From contig JAFXIE010000123.1 of the NCBI GenBank assembly GCA_017533425.1, positions 1 through 39,253 of the forward strand: a DNA stretch of 39,253 bases, given 5' to 3'. A model generated the notes under the pieces. It made no database searches. It worked only from the letters and a program-made list of their open reading frames with translations, and was not told where the DNA came from. The position numbers and the translations under genes were made by a program. Below are positions 1 through 8,800 of the stretch, piece after piece; the first letter of the stretch is position 1, and the number at the start of each line of letters is the position of its first letter. The stretch is from Clostridia bacterium (GTDB lineage Bacteria; Bacillota; Clostridia; Oscillospirales; QAMX01).

Positions 1-2
1 CC

Positions 3-257
3 CGGCAGCTACTCGGCATGGCACAGCAGCAGCAACAGCAGCAACAACATCTGGCAGCCCACGCCGCCGATGGCTGGAATTTCGCCTGCGGCAGCCTGAA
101 CCTCGGCAAATTCTGCCCCGAATGCGGCGCAAAGAAGCCCGCCGGCGCCCCCCTCTACCGCTGCGACAAGTGCGGCTGGCAGCCGGAGGATCCCCACAAC
201 CCGCCCAAGTTCTGCCCCGAGTGCGGCGACCGCTTTGATGACGGCGACCGTCTCTGA
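3..257 (+). CDS. C-terminal part of SPFH/zinc-ribbon protein (YdjI-like), 5' truncated
   Basis: The reading frame is open to the left edge of the window, so only the last 84 residues or so of the protein are present. What remains is a glutamine-rich linker (a run of CAG/CAA codons at about 24-47) followed by a cysteine-rich tail with CPECG, CDKCG and CPECG knuckles, i.e. one or two zinc ribbons. The two genes that follow encode a TFIIB-type zinc-ribbon protein and a TPM-domain protein. In B. subtilis the same pair (YdjG, YdjH) sits with the SPFH protein YdjI, whose family has this type of zinc-ribbon tail. The SPFH domain itself is outside the window, so the family name is an inference from tail and neighbours. 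The ATG at 18 is internal to the gene, not a start. Confidence 0.7.
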   Translation, partial: RQLLGMAQQQQQQQQHLAAHAADGWNFACGSLNLGKFCPECGAKKPAGAPLYRCDKCGWQPEDPHNPPKFCPECGDRFDDGDRL

Positions 258-283
258 TTCTCCCGCGAAAGGAAAGCTGAGCC

Positions 284-1369
284 ATGCGCGAGCTTCTGCA
301 ATATAAATGTCCCTGCTGCGACGGTGCCATCGAATTCGACAGCACCCTGCAGAAAATGAAGTGTCCCTGGTGCGGCACGGATTTCGATGTCGATACCCTG
401 CGCGCCTTCGATGAGGAGCTGCAAAAAGAGCCGGCCGACGCCATGAAATGGGATACCGCCGCCGGCACCGCCTGGCAGCAGGAGGAATGTGACGGCCTGC
501 GCCGCTACATCTGCAATTCCTGCGGCGGTGAAATTGTCGGCGATAAGACCCTTGCGGCCACCGCCTGTCCCTTCTGCGGAAACCCCACCGTCATCGCAGA
601 CCAGTTCCGGGGCGAGCTGCGGCCCGACTTTGTTATTCCCTTCAAGCTGGATAAAAAGGCCGCCGTAGCCGCCCTGCGCAAGCACTATCTCGGCAAGCGG
701 CTGCTGCCCCGCGCCTTTAAGGATGAAAACCACATCACCGAGGTCAAGGGCATCTACGTCCCCTTCTGGCTTTTTGATGCCGATGCCGATGCCTACATCC
801 GCTATAAGGCCACCCGCGTGCGCTTCTGGAGCGATGCAAGCTACGATTACACCGAAACCAGCCATTTTTCCGTGACCCGTGCCGGCAGCCTCGGCTTTGA
901 CCGGGTGCCGGTGGACGGCTCCGCCAAAATGGACGATGCGCTGATGGAATCCTTCGAGCCCTATGATTTCTCCGAGGCGGTGGATTTCCGCACCGCCTAT
1001 CTTTCCGGCTATCTGGCGGATATCTATGACATCGGCGCCGAGGAAAGCGCCGAGCGCGCAGGCGAGCGCATCCGCACCAGCACAGAGGCAGCCTTTGCCT
1101 CCACCGTGTCGGGCTATTCCTCCTGCGTTCCCGTTTCCACCCGCATCGCCCTGCAGAACAGCAGCGCAAAATATGCCCTCTTCCCCGTCTGGCTTCTCAA
1201 CACCAAATGGGAGGGCAAGGTCTACACCTTTGCCATGAATGGTCAGACCGGCCGCTTTGTCGGCGACCTGCCCATGGATAAAAAAGCCTTCTTCAAGTGG
1301 CTTTTCGGCATCACCGGCATCACCGCCGCCATTCTTTTCGCCCTCAGCTACCTGCTGTGGATGCTGTAA
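284..1369 (+). CDS. TFIIB-type zinc ribbon-containing membrane protein (YdjG-like)
   Basis: 361 residues. Two zinc ribbons lie at the N-terminus: CPCC and CPWCG near residues 9-32, then CNSCGG and CPFCG near 77-105. A long soluble middle region of unknown fold follows, and one hydrophobic helix closes the protein (about 338-360). The architecture matches the TFIIB-type zinc-ribbon family exemplified by B. subtilis YdjG, thought to act with SPFH and TPM proteins at the membrane; a biochemical role is not established. It begins 26 nt after the preceding stop, with a weak AAAGGAAAG ribosome binding site, and is followed 13 nt later by the TPM gene, so the three look like one operon. Confidence 0.8.
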   Translation: MRELLQYKCPCCDGAIEFDSTLQKMKCPWCGTDFDVDTLRAFDEELQKEPADAMKWDTAAGTAWQQEECDGLRRYICNSCGGEIVGDKTLAATACPFCGNPTVIADQFRGELRPDFVIPFKLDKKAAVAALRKHYLGKRLLPRAFKDENHITEVKGIYVPFWLFDADADAYIRYKATRVRFWSDASYDYTETSHFSVTRAGSLGFDRVPVDGSAKMDDALMESFEPYDFSEAVDFRTAYLSGYLADIYDIGAEESAERAGERIRTSTEAAFASTVSGYSSCVPVSTRIALQNSSAKYALFPVWLLNTKWEGKVYTFAMNGQTGRFVGDLPMDKKAFFKWLFGITGITAAILFALSYLLWML

Positions 1370-1382
1370 AGGAGGCTGCACC

Positions 1383-2147
1383 GTGAAAAAGACCCTTACC
1401 GCCCTTCTGCTCGGCATTGCGCTGCTTCTTTCCCTGCCTCTTCCCGCCGCAGCCGGAACGCTTTCCTGCACAGAGCTTCTCTGCGACGAGGCGGATCTTC
1501 TCACCCCGGCGGAGGAAGACTATATCTCCGGCCGGCTTTCCTCCCTCTCCGGGGAGTATGCCGCGGATATCGTCATCCTCACCCTTACCTCCCTCGACGG
1601 ATACTCCCCCGAGGCCTACGCCAACGCCTACTATGACGAAAACGCCTTCGGCCAGGGAAGCGAGAGGGACGGCGTGCTGCTGCTCATCGCCATGGACAGC
1701 CGTGACTGGCACATCATCGCAAACGGCGAGGCCTCCCTCGCCATCACAAACGGCGATATCTCCACCATCGGCGACAGCATCGTCCCCTACCTCTCCGAGG
1801 GTGACTACACGGCTGCCTTTGCGGAATTTGCCGATTGCTGCGAATACTATATCCACGGCCATATCTACGGCTTCCCCTTCCCGGCGGGCACCAGCCTCTG
1901 CATCTGCCTCGTGGTCGGGCTTGTGCTGGCCCTCATCGTCACCGGCGTCATGCGCGCAAAGCTCCGCAGCGTGCGCAGCCGCAATACCGCCGGCGATTAT
2001 ATCCGCACAGATTCCCTCGCCGTCACCACCGCCACCGATCTCTTTCTCTACCGCACCGTAAGCCGGCGCAAAAAGCCGGAGGCCACGTCCTCCTCCTCGC
2101 GCAGCTCCGGCGGCGGCTCCCGCAGCTCCGGCGGCGGAAAATTCTGA
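1383..2147 (+). CDS. TPM domain-containing exported membrane protein (YdjH-like)
   Basis: 254 residues from a GTG start at 1383. That start is chosen because a strong AAAGGAGG lies just before it and a clean signal peptide (MKKTL followed by a leucine/alanine-rich core ending near AAAG) follows directly. Residues of about 30-165 form a TPM domain (a 'DEADLL' start, then VLLLIAMDSRDWHI and a TIGDSIVPYL-type segment), a fold found in exported proteins tied to membrane quality control and some phosphatases. A transmembrane helix follows (about 170-195). The tail is serine/glycine-rich with a repeated SSGGGSR pattern typical of TPM proteins. It is probably the last gene of the operon; an intrinsic terminator follows at 2159-2193. 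Confidence 0.85.
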   Translation: MKKTLTALLLGIALLLSLPLPAAAGTLSCTELLCDEADLLTPAEEDYISGRLSSLSGEYAADIVILTLTSLDGYSPEAYANAYYDENAFGQGSERDGVLLLIAMDSRDWHIIANGEASLAITNGDISTIGDSIVPYLSEGDYTAAFAEFADCCEYYIHGHIYGFPFPAGTSLCICLVVGLVLALIVTGVMRAKLRSVRSRNTAGDYIRTDSLAVTTATDLFLYRTVSRRKKPEATSSSSRSSGGGSRSSGGGKF

Positions 2148-2158
2148 TCTGTCCCTTC

Positions 2159-2193
2159 TGCGGCGTCGAAACACGGCGCCGCACACTTTTTTT
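2159..2193 (+). terminator. Intrinsic terminator after TPM gene
   Basis: TGCGGCG (2159-2165) pairs with CGCCGCA (2177-2183), followed by a run of seven T (2187-2193), 12 nt after the stop codon of the TPM gene. Confidence 0.65.
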
Positions 2194-2276
2194 GCCTTTT
2201 TTGCGCTTTTTCGAGAAGTGAGTGTTTATTTTTATGAAACAAAGAAAAAATTTCATATTTTTTTGGAAAATAATGC

Positions 2277-2305
2277 TTGAAAAAGGCTTTTCCCTATGGT
2301 ACACT
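2277..2305 (+). promoter_or_regulatory. Promoter of the TetR gene
   Basis: TTGAAA (2277-2282), 17-nt spacer, TACACT (2300-2305) in an AT-rich gap. It fits a sigma-A promoter reading toward the TetR regulator and would give a leader of about 110 nt. AT-repeats (TATATATATA) directly follow; no clear operator palindrome was found. Confidence 0.55.
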
Positions 2306-2422
2306 ATGTATATATATATTTGCGTGTATTCGCTTGCTTTTTGTACTTTTTCGCGGACAGAATGTGTGCAAATACTCGCATATGTATCTCGCAAATGAAT
2401 TTAAGAGAAAGAGGCGATTGTT

Positions 2423-3004
2423 TTGAAGCACTACAACGTCAAAAGTACACTGATCGAACGCGTGATCACCGTCATCGCGGCCGAAGGTCTGGACAAGACC
2501 ACCACCAAATCCATCGTGGAGGGCACCGGCCTGAATGAGGCGTATATCTATCGTACTTTCGAAGACAAAGAAGATCTGATCGCCGCCACCTTTGAGTTCC
2601 TCGACAACGAGCTTTATACCGCGGTTTCCGCCGGTATCGATATCATGTACGACGAATCTCTCAGTTTTGAAGTCCGTTGCCGCGCCTATTACGATACCGT
2701 CTGGCAGTTCCTTCTTGGAAGCAAGGATCGCACCCTCGCCTACACCCGGTATTTCTATTCTCCCTATTTCCAGAAGCACTCTGCCGGCAAGCACACCGAG
2801 CTCTTCATTCCCCTGGTGCAGCGCTTTGCCCCGGCCTTCAAGAGTGATGCCCACGTCTGGATGCTCATGCATCACTGCCTGAATGTCCTCTTTGATTTCG
2901 CCATCCGCGTATTCGACGGCGACTGCCCCAACGATGCGGACACGGCCGAGCACGTTTTCCGCCTGATCTATTTCTCCCTGAAGCCCTATTTCGCCGAGAA
3001 GTAA
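2423..3004 (+). CDS. TetR/AcrR family transcriptional regulator
   Basis: 193 residues from a TTG start at 2423, preceded by a GAGG-type site about 9 nt upstream; no better in-frame start is available. Residues of about 8-55 form a TetR helix-turn-helix (alpha-1 'LIERVITVIAAEG', then 'TTTKSIVEGTGLNEAYIYRTFEDKEDLIAATF'). The C-terminal ligand-binding half is not recognisable beyond the fold. The gene stands alone: the upstream operon ends in a terminator and the next gene downstream is on the other strand beyond a repeat element. Its target is therefore unclear; self-regulation is plausible. Confidence 0.85.
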   Translation: MKHYNVKSTLIERVITVIAAEGLDKTTTKSIVEGTGLNEAYIYRTFEDKEDLIAATFEFLDNELYTAVSAGIDIMYDESLSFEVRCRAYYDTVWQFLLGSKDRTLAYTRYFYSPYFQKHSAGKHTELFIPLVQRFAPAFKSDAHVWMLMHHCLNVLFDFAIRVFDGDCPNDADTAEHVFRLIYFSLKPYFAEK

Positions 3005-3019
3005 GCCGGTTTATAACAT

Positions 3020-3411
3020 AAAAACATCGGATATCCGAAAGACTACTTCTCATAAGGATGATTAAAGCCTCGATGAATTTCATCGAGGCTTTTCTTATGC
3101 TTATCGGAAAGAACCGGCATCGCATTTGTAAGTACAAATGCTTCTTTTTGGGTGATACCCAAACCCTTTTAACAACAAACAAGAAAAATAAGTGATATTC
3201 TTTGCTGTGCAAAGAGTGATATTTTCACTTTGTGAAAGTGATATTACTCCCTCCGGTCGTAGTGATATTTTATTCGCCCTAAAAACTGTCCGTAGGACAA
3301 TATCACGATGCGAAAGCATCATATAACTGCGAAGCAATATCACTCGCCTTTGGCGAATAAAACTGCGAGACTTCCTTATGAGAAGTCTCGCAAGGGATAT
3401 CCGATGTTTTT
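3020..3411. repeat. Palindromic GTGATATT-repeat element (MITE-like or structured RNA)
   Basis: An AT-rich 392-bp block between convergent genes, bounded by a perfect 17-bp inverted repeat: AAAAACATCGGATATCC (3020-3036) and GGATATCCGATGTTTTT (3395-3411). Just inside is a second inverted pair, CTTCTCATAAGGA (3046-3058) and TCCTTATGAGAAG (3373-3385). The middle holds four direct GTGATATT units (3192, 3216, 3238, 3262), then inverted AATATCAC units (3299, 3336) with a degenerate one at 3321. Between units sit mini-hairpins: CTTTGC/GCAAAG (3200-3214), TTTCAC/GTGAAA (3223-3237), GATGC/GCATC (3307-3320) and TCGCC/GGCGA (3344-3356). Forward units can pair with inverted units, so the whole block can fold into a branched rod. 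No convincing reading frame is present. It may be a non-autonomous mobile element; no clear target-site duplication was found. Confidence 0.75.
3064..3094 (+). terminator. Intrinsic terminator after TetR gene
   Basis: AGCCTCGATGAA (3066-3077) pairs with TTCATCGAGGCT (3079-3090), followed by TTTTC. The hairpin lies inside the outer inverted repeat of the 3020-3411 element, so the element may have brought the terminator or inserted around it. Confidence 0.7.
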
Positions 3412-3421
3412 TCATGTTTCT

Positions 3422-4057
3422 TTACAGCTCGCGGGGACGGATGCCGTCCTCCAGCCGCACCGGCAGCACCGCGCCGGCGGTATGCTCCCGCACAGCCTCC
3501 GACAGGGCGTCAAATTCCCCCGTCTCCACATTGCCGCACAGGCAGATCTCCGCCCCGTAGTCGAGGCTCTCCTCCCGCACACCGTAGGTGGGCAGGATGC
3601 GGGAAATGCGCTGCCAGGCGGCATAGCTCACCGTCAGGGAAAAGCGCACGCAGGGCACCATCCGCACCCGGCAGGCCGCCGCCACGGCATCCCGCGCCGA
3701 GCGGGCATAGGCGCGCACAAGGCCGCCCGCTCCCAGAAGGATGCCGCCGAAATAGCGCACAACCACGCTGACCACGTCGGTGATCCCTTCCCGCACCAGC
3801 ACCTCCAGCGCCGGCTTGCCCGCCGTTCCGGAGGGCTCCCCGTCGTCGGCGAAGCGTAGGGTGTTGTTTTCCCGCAGCACATAGGCATGCACATAATGGG
3901 TCGCGCCGGGATATTTCTCCCGCTGCGCCGCGATAAATGCCAGAGCCTCCGCCTCGGTCTTCACAGGGGCAAGCAGACCGATAAAGCGGGACTTTTTCTC
4001 AATAAATTCCGCGCAAACCTCGCCGTCTACCGTTTCATAGGGAACAAATTCAGCCAT
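3422..4057 (-). CDS. yigZ: YigZ/IMPACT family protein
   Basis: 211 residues from the ATG at 4057, chosen because GGAGGAG lies directly upstream; an upstream in-frame ATG at 4111 would extend far into hflX. The N-terminal domain is the IMPACT/UPF0029 fold with the diagnostic DDGEPSGTAGKP segment (about residues 60-71), preceded by 'EKKSRFIG' and followed by 'VVRYFGGILLGAGGLVRAY'. The C-terminal part (about 135-211) matches the second YigZ domain. Eukaryotic IMPACT regulates Gcn2, but the bacterial function is unresolved. The start overlaps the end of hflX by 8 nt, suggesting translational coupling. The 3' end abuts the repeat element at 3020-3411. Confidence 0.9.
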   Translation of the reverse strand: MAEFVPYETVDGEVCAEFIEKKSRFIGLLAPVKTEAEALAFIAAQREKYPGATHYVHAYVLRENNTLRFADDGEPSGTAGKPALEVLVREGITDVVSVVVRYFGGILLGAGGLVRAYARSARDAVAAACRVRMVPCVRFSLTVSYAAWQRISRILPTYGVREESLDYGAEICLCGNVETGEFDALSEAVREHTAGAVLPVRLEDGIRPREL

Positions 4058-5318
4058 TTTGCGCTCCTCCGCGGGCATCGTATTTGCGTACGGCGGCGTA
4101 GAGCTTTGCATCGCACACCGCCCGCACGGTCATGCCCGTTTCGCCGTGCTCCACGCTCTCCACCCGGCCGTCCCGGTAAAGCAGGTTGAGCGCCGCGCCG
4201 TCGGAATAGGGAATGTGCAGCTCCACCGCCCGGCGGGAGCCCTTTAAGAGCTCCGCGATCCGCGCCAAAAGCTCCGGAATTCCCTCGCCCGTGGCCGCGG
4301 AGATATAAATGCCCTCCGGATCCCGGGGCAGATCGGCGGGGGCGAGATCCGCCTTGTTGTAAACCCGCAGAATGGGGGTGTCCTCCCGCGCCATATCGGC
4401 GGCAAGAGCCTCGGTGACGGCGATCTGCGCCGTCATTTCGCTATCCGAGCAGTCGATGACATGCAGCAGCAGCTCCGCATATTTCAGCTCCGAGAGGGTG
4501 GCCTCAAAGGAGGAGATCAGCGTATGGGGCAGGCGGCGGATGAAGCCGACGGTGTCGGTCATCAGCGCCGGCAGCCCCGGCTCTGCCTCAAAGGCACGGG
4601 TGGTCATGTCCAGCGTATCAAAAAGCCGGTTGTTTGCCGGGATGCCCGCATCGGTCACCCGGTTCATCAGGGTGGATTTTCCCGCGTTGGTATAGCCCAC
4701 CAGCGCCACCACCGGCACGCTGTTTTTCAGCCGCGCCCGGCGCTGCTGCTCCCGCACGGCGGAAAGGTGCTCCAGCTCCTCCTCCAGGCGGCGCATCCGG
4801 CTGCGGATGTGCCGGCGGTCGGTCTCCAGCTTGGTTTCGCCGGGGCCGCGGGTGCCGATGCCGCCGCCCAGGCGGGACATGGCCGTTCCCTGGCCGGCCA
4901 GCCGGGGCAGCAGATATTTGTACTGTGCCAGCTCCACCTGCAGCTTGCCCTCCGCCGTGCGCGCACGGCCGGCAAAGATATCCAGAATAATGCCGCTGCG
5001 GGTGAGCACCGCGCAGTCGCACAGCTCCGACAGGGCTCTGGTCTGGGCGGGAGAAATATCGTTATCCAGCACCAGCAGCTCTGCCTCATGGGCAGAAATG
5101 AGCTCCTTTAGCTCCTGTGCCTTTCCCTCCCCGAGGAAGGTTCGCACATCGGGGGTGCTGCGGTTCTGCAGCACCCGGGCAGCTACCGTGCCGCCCGCGG
5201 TTTCCACCAGAGCCGCCAGCTCGGAAAGGGAGGCCTCATCCGAGCTTTGTGCCTCTCCCAGGGCGGGCGAGGCAAGCCCCGCGATGACCGCGATCTGTTT
5301 TTTTGCATCTTCCGTCAT
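4050..5318 (-). CDS. hflX: GTPase HflX
   Basis: 422 residues, normal for HflX, a ribosome-associated GTPase that splits stalled or hibernating 70S ribosomes, notably under heat stress. The N-terminal HflX domain (about 1-195) contains the family signatures 'LDNDISPAQTRAL' and 'GGGIGTRGPGETKLE'. The G domain shows G1 GYTNAGKS (about 204-211), G3 DTVGFI and G4 NKADL. The ATG at 5318 has GGTAGGAA 3 nt upstream. An intrinsic terminator separates it from rpmE upstream, so transcription comes from read-through or from a promoter I could not identify. It overlaps yigZ by 8 nt. Confidence 0.96.
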   Translation of the reverse strand: MTEDAKKQIAVIAGLASPALGEAQSSDEASLSELAALVETAGGTVAARVLQNRSTPDVRTFLGEGKAQELKELISAHEAELLVLDNDISPAQTRALSELCDCAVLTRSGIILDIFAGRARTAEGKLQVELAQYKYLLPRLAGQGTAMSRLGGGIGTRGPGETKLETDRRHIRSRMRRLEEELEHLSAVREQQRRARLKNSVPVVALVGYTNAGKSTLMNRVTDAGIPANNRLFDTLDMTTRAFEAEPGLPALMTDTVGFIRRLPHTLISSFEATLSELKYAELLLHVIDCSDSEMTAQIAVTEALAADMAREDTPILRVYNKADLAPADLPRDPEGIYISAATGEGIPELLARIAELLKGSRRAVELHIPYSDGAALNLLYRDGRVESVEHGETGMTVRAVCDAKLYAAVRKYDARGGAQNG

Positions 5319-5346
5319 AGGTTCCTACCGCCTTTCGGAAATAACG

Positions 5347-5377
5347 AAAAAAAGCCCCTCCGCAGGCGTGGAGGGGC
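5347..5377 (-). terminator. Intrinsic terminator after rpmE
   Basis: On the minus strand GCCCCTCC (5377-5370) pairs with GGAGGGGC (5361-5354), followed by seven T (5353-5347). It lies between rpmE and hflX. Confidence 0.85.
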
Positions 5378-5404
5378 GCTTTCGTGAGTCATTGGCGCAA
5401 AGAA

Positions 5405-5608
5405 TCAGTCGGTGATACCGAAACGCTTCTTGAACTTGTCGACGCGTCCGCCGGTGTCAACCAGCTTCTGCTTGCCAGTGTAGAAAGGATGGCACTTGGA
5501 GCAGATATCGACACGGAGATTCTCCTTGGTCGAGCCGACCTCGATGACTTCACCGCAAGCGCAGCGAATCTGCGTCTGCTTGTACTGGGGATGGATATTG
5601 GCCTTCAT
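5405..5608 (-). CDS. rpmE: 50S ribosomal protein L31, zinc-binding type
   Basis: 67 residues from the ATG at 5608, chosen over an upstream in-frame Met at 5692 because the sequence then begins MKANIHPQY as in other L31 proteins and GAGGTGG precedes it at proper spacing. The four zinc ligands are present as CACGE and [10 protein letters not shown], so this is the C+ (type A) form, which acts as a zinc reservoir and is replaced by a C- paralogue under zinc limitation in some bacteria. No second L31 is seen here. It has its own promoter and terminator. Confidence 0.97.
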   Translation of the reverse strand: MKANIHPQYKQTQIRCACGEVIEVGSTKENLRVDICSKCHPFYTGKQKLVDTGGRVDKFKKRFGITD

Positions 5609-5650
5609 ATGTTTCCACCTCTTCCGGGGTAAATTTTCAGTGCGTTGCTT

Positions 5651-5679
5651 ATAATACCATATCCCGGCGAATTTTGCAA
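5651..5679 (-). promoter_or_regulatory. Promoter of rpmE
   Basis: On the minus strand TTGCAA (5679-5674), 17-nt spacer, TATTAT (5656-5651), about 43 nt before the rpmE start. Confidence 0.7.
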
Positions 5680-5760
5680 GAGATATTTTCAATTTTTATA
5701 AATTTTCCCAATTTTGGCGGGTGCATTTTTCTCTTCTCGGTAAATTAGGCCAAAAAACCG

Positions 5761-5789
5761 TTGTCTTATGCTGCAGATTTTGATATAAT
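5761..5789 (+). promoter_or_regulatory. Promoter of the SNF2 helicase gene
   Basis: TTGTCT (5761-5766), 17-nt spacer, TATAAT (5784-5789) with an extended -10 TG at 5781-5782. It lies 36 nt before the GTG start. Confidence 0.75.
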
Positions 5790-5825
5790 ATAGGGACGAT
5801 CTTATTTCATTTGGCGGAGGCAGAC

Positions 5826-8800
5826 GTGGATTCCTTCAAGCTGTCCTATACCCTGCAGGATGTGCGCGCGCGCATCCCCTACAAAACCATATATGCCCGC
5901 GGCGCCGACTGCTTCAAGGAGGGCCGCGTTCTCGGCATCCGCACGGAGACCGATGCCGACGGATGGCTGACCTTTGCCGAAGGAAGTGTGCGGGACGGCG
6001 AGCTTTACACCGTTTCGGCAAATTTCGACCGAAAATTCGGCATTGTCGGCTGCCGCTGCTCTGGAAAGGACTGCGCAAATCTCGACGGCGCCTGCAAGCA
6101 TGCCGCTGCCCTGCTTTTGGCTGTTCACAGCACCCGCACCACCGCAAAGCCCGCCGCGCCGGCACCGAGCCTGCCCGCCGATCCGCGGCAGGATGCCGAG
6201 GTGCTGGCAAACCTTGTCAACACCTGTCTGGAGGAATCCTCCTCTCATCTTTCCAGCATCTCCCTGCAGCCGGTGGTGGAGGAGCTTTCCCCCTCCCTCT
6301 GCCTTTCCTTCCGCATTTCCGAGAAAAACGCCTGCCAGCTGCGGGATATTTATGCCTTTGCCGATGCCCTGCGGGAGGGTCGCCGCGCTGCCTACGGCCG
6401 CTCCCTTTCCTTTGTCCACAGCCTCGGGGCCTTCACCCCGGAAAGCCGCCCGCTGGCGCAGTTTCTGCTGCAGGCGGCGGAGGAAAACCGCGATTTTCAC
6501 CGCCGGCTTTCCCCCTATGCCTCCGCCGGTGACACCCGGCAGCTCATTCTCTCCCCCCGCCAGCTGGATGAATTCTACGATATCATGGCCGACCGCACCG
6601 TCGCCGCCAGCGAGGCCGTCAGCGAAAGCGCCCGCATCAGCCTTTCCGGCGATCTTTCCGGCTTCCGCTTCTCGGTGGAGGGGGATCGCATCCTGCGCCT
6701 GTCGGCGGATTGCGAATTCCGGCTGCTGCACGGTGCCTCGTCCACCTATGTCTTCTTCCGGGACCGGATCTGCCGCGCCGGCGGGGATTTTGCCCGCTTT
6801 GCCCTGCCGCTGCTCTCCGAGCTTTCCCAGCAGAGCGACGGCGCCCTGCGCATCACCGGCCCCTCGGCACCCCTTTTTGTATCCTCGGTGCTTTCCCGTC
6901 TTTCCGCCTGCGTGCCCGTCCGGGGCGCAGAGCTTCTCCACAGCCGCTATCCCACCCTGCCCCTCCGGGCGGAGGTGGAGCTTTCCTACATCGGCGGCGC
7001 CGTCTTTGCCCGTCCCCGCTTTATCTACGGGGACGCCATCTACAATCCCCTGCGTCCCTCGCTGCCCGGCGAGGTGCGCGATCTTGTGGGCGAGAGCCAC
7101 GTGCTTTCCCTGCTCTATTCCTACGGCTTCCGCGCCTTTGCCGAAAAGCTCATTCTCGACCGGGAGGATATGCTCTTTGCCTTTGCCCGCACGGGGCTTT
7201 CCGAGCTCTGTGCGCGGGCGGAGGTCATCGGAGGCGATGGCTTTGATAAGCTCCGCCTGAAAAAGCAGCCGCCTCTCTCCCTCTCCCTTTCCCGGGCGGG
7301 AAGCCGCCTGAAGCTTGCGTTTGAAGGCTCGGAATTCTCCCTGGAGGAGCTTTTTCGCAGCGCCGAGGCCTATTCCCGGGGCGAAAAATTCGTCCGTCTG
7401 CAGGGCGGTGAGCTCTTTGAGCTGCATGAAGAGAGCATGCGCTTTGTGGCCGCCCTGCGGGAAAAATCCGGCAGCGAGACCGACATTCCCCTCTTCCGCG
7501 CCTTTTTCCTGCGCAACCTCCTGGGGGAGGATTCCTCCCTCACCCTTTCTGCCGATGCGGAGCTTTCCGGCCTCTTTGAGGCCATCCGCAGCACCGATAC
7601 CCAGTCCCTCTGTCCGCCGGACACCGTCCGCGCAGAGCTGCGCAATTATCAGCTGACCGGCTTCCGCTGGCTGGCCGGTCTTGCCGGGGCGGGGCTCGGC
7701 GGAATTCTTGCCGACGATATGGGTCTTGGCAAAACCCTGCAGATGCTCACCCTCATCGCCTCCGGCGGCGGGGGCTGCAGCCTCATCATCTGCCCCGCCT
7801 CCCTGCTCTACAACTGGAAGAGCGAGGCCGAGCGCTTCTGCCCGCATCTCACCGTGCGCGTCGCCGCCGGACTTCCGGAGGAGCGCACCGCCGCCATCGC
7901 CGCCGCGGAGGATACCGATATTCTCATCACCTCCTATGACCTTCTCCGCAACGATGAGGCTCTCTATCGGGATATCGAGTTCCGGCTGTGCGTCGCCGAC
8001 GAGGCGCAGTATATCAAGAATCCACAGACAAAAAACGCCCGCGCCGCAAAGCGCATTCGCGCCAGGGCGCGCTTTGCCCTGACCGGCACCCCCATCGAAA
8101 ATTCTCTCTCCGACCTGTGGAGCATCTTCGATTTCATTCTGCCGGGGCTTCTGCCCTCGCAGAACCGCTTCCACCGGTTGTATGAGCTGCCCGCCCAGCA
8201 CACCGGCGAGGTGGATCCCGAGCTGCGGCGCACCGTCGCCCCCTTTATACTGCGCCGGCTGAAGGAAACGGTGCTCTCCGAACTTCCGGAAAAGATCGAA
8301 AGCATCGTGCCCGCCGTTTTCTCCCGGGAGCAGCAGAAGCTCTACGATGCCACCCTGGCGGAGACCCGCAGCGAATTCCGCGAAATGCTCGCCGCCCGGG
8401 GACACGCCCCCGACGCCGTTCGTTTCCTTGCGCTGCTCACCCGCCTGCGGCAGATCTGCTGCCATCCCGCCCTCTGCGCGCCCGACTGGACGGGGGAAAG
8501 CGCCAAGCTGGAGCTTTGCATGGATCTGGTGCGCTCCTCCCTCGGCGGCGGCCACCGGGTGCTCATCTTCTCCCAGTTTACCTCCATGCTGGACATCCTC
8601 AAAGCCCGGCTCTCCGAGGAGGGCATCTCCCACTTCCTCCTCACGGGCGAAACCCGCACCTCCGAGCGCATGCAGCTTGTGGAGGCATTTAATGCCGGAG
8701 AGGCGGATGTTTTTCTCATCTCCCTGAAGGCCGGCGGCACCGGCCTCAACCTCACCGGCGCGGATGTCGTTATCCATTATGACCCCTGGTGGAACATCGC

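Noticed and set aside
3192-3343. CRISPR array from the regularly spaced GTGATATT units
   Set aside because: Units are only 8 bp, later copies are inverted, and the 'spacers' are themselves hairpins; no cas genes.
3101-3415. 104-residue minus-strand frame in the repeat element
   Set aside because: It simply translates the GTGATATT units and hairpins; no start site and no coding character.
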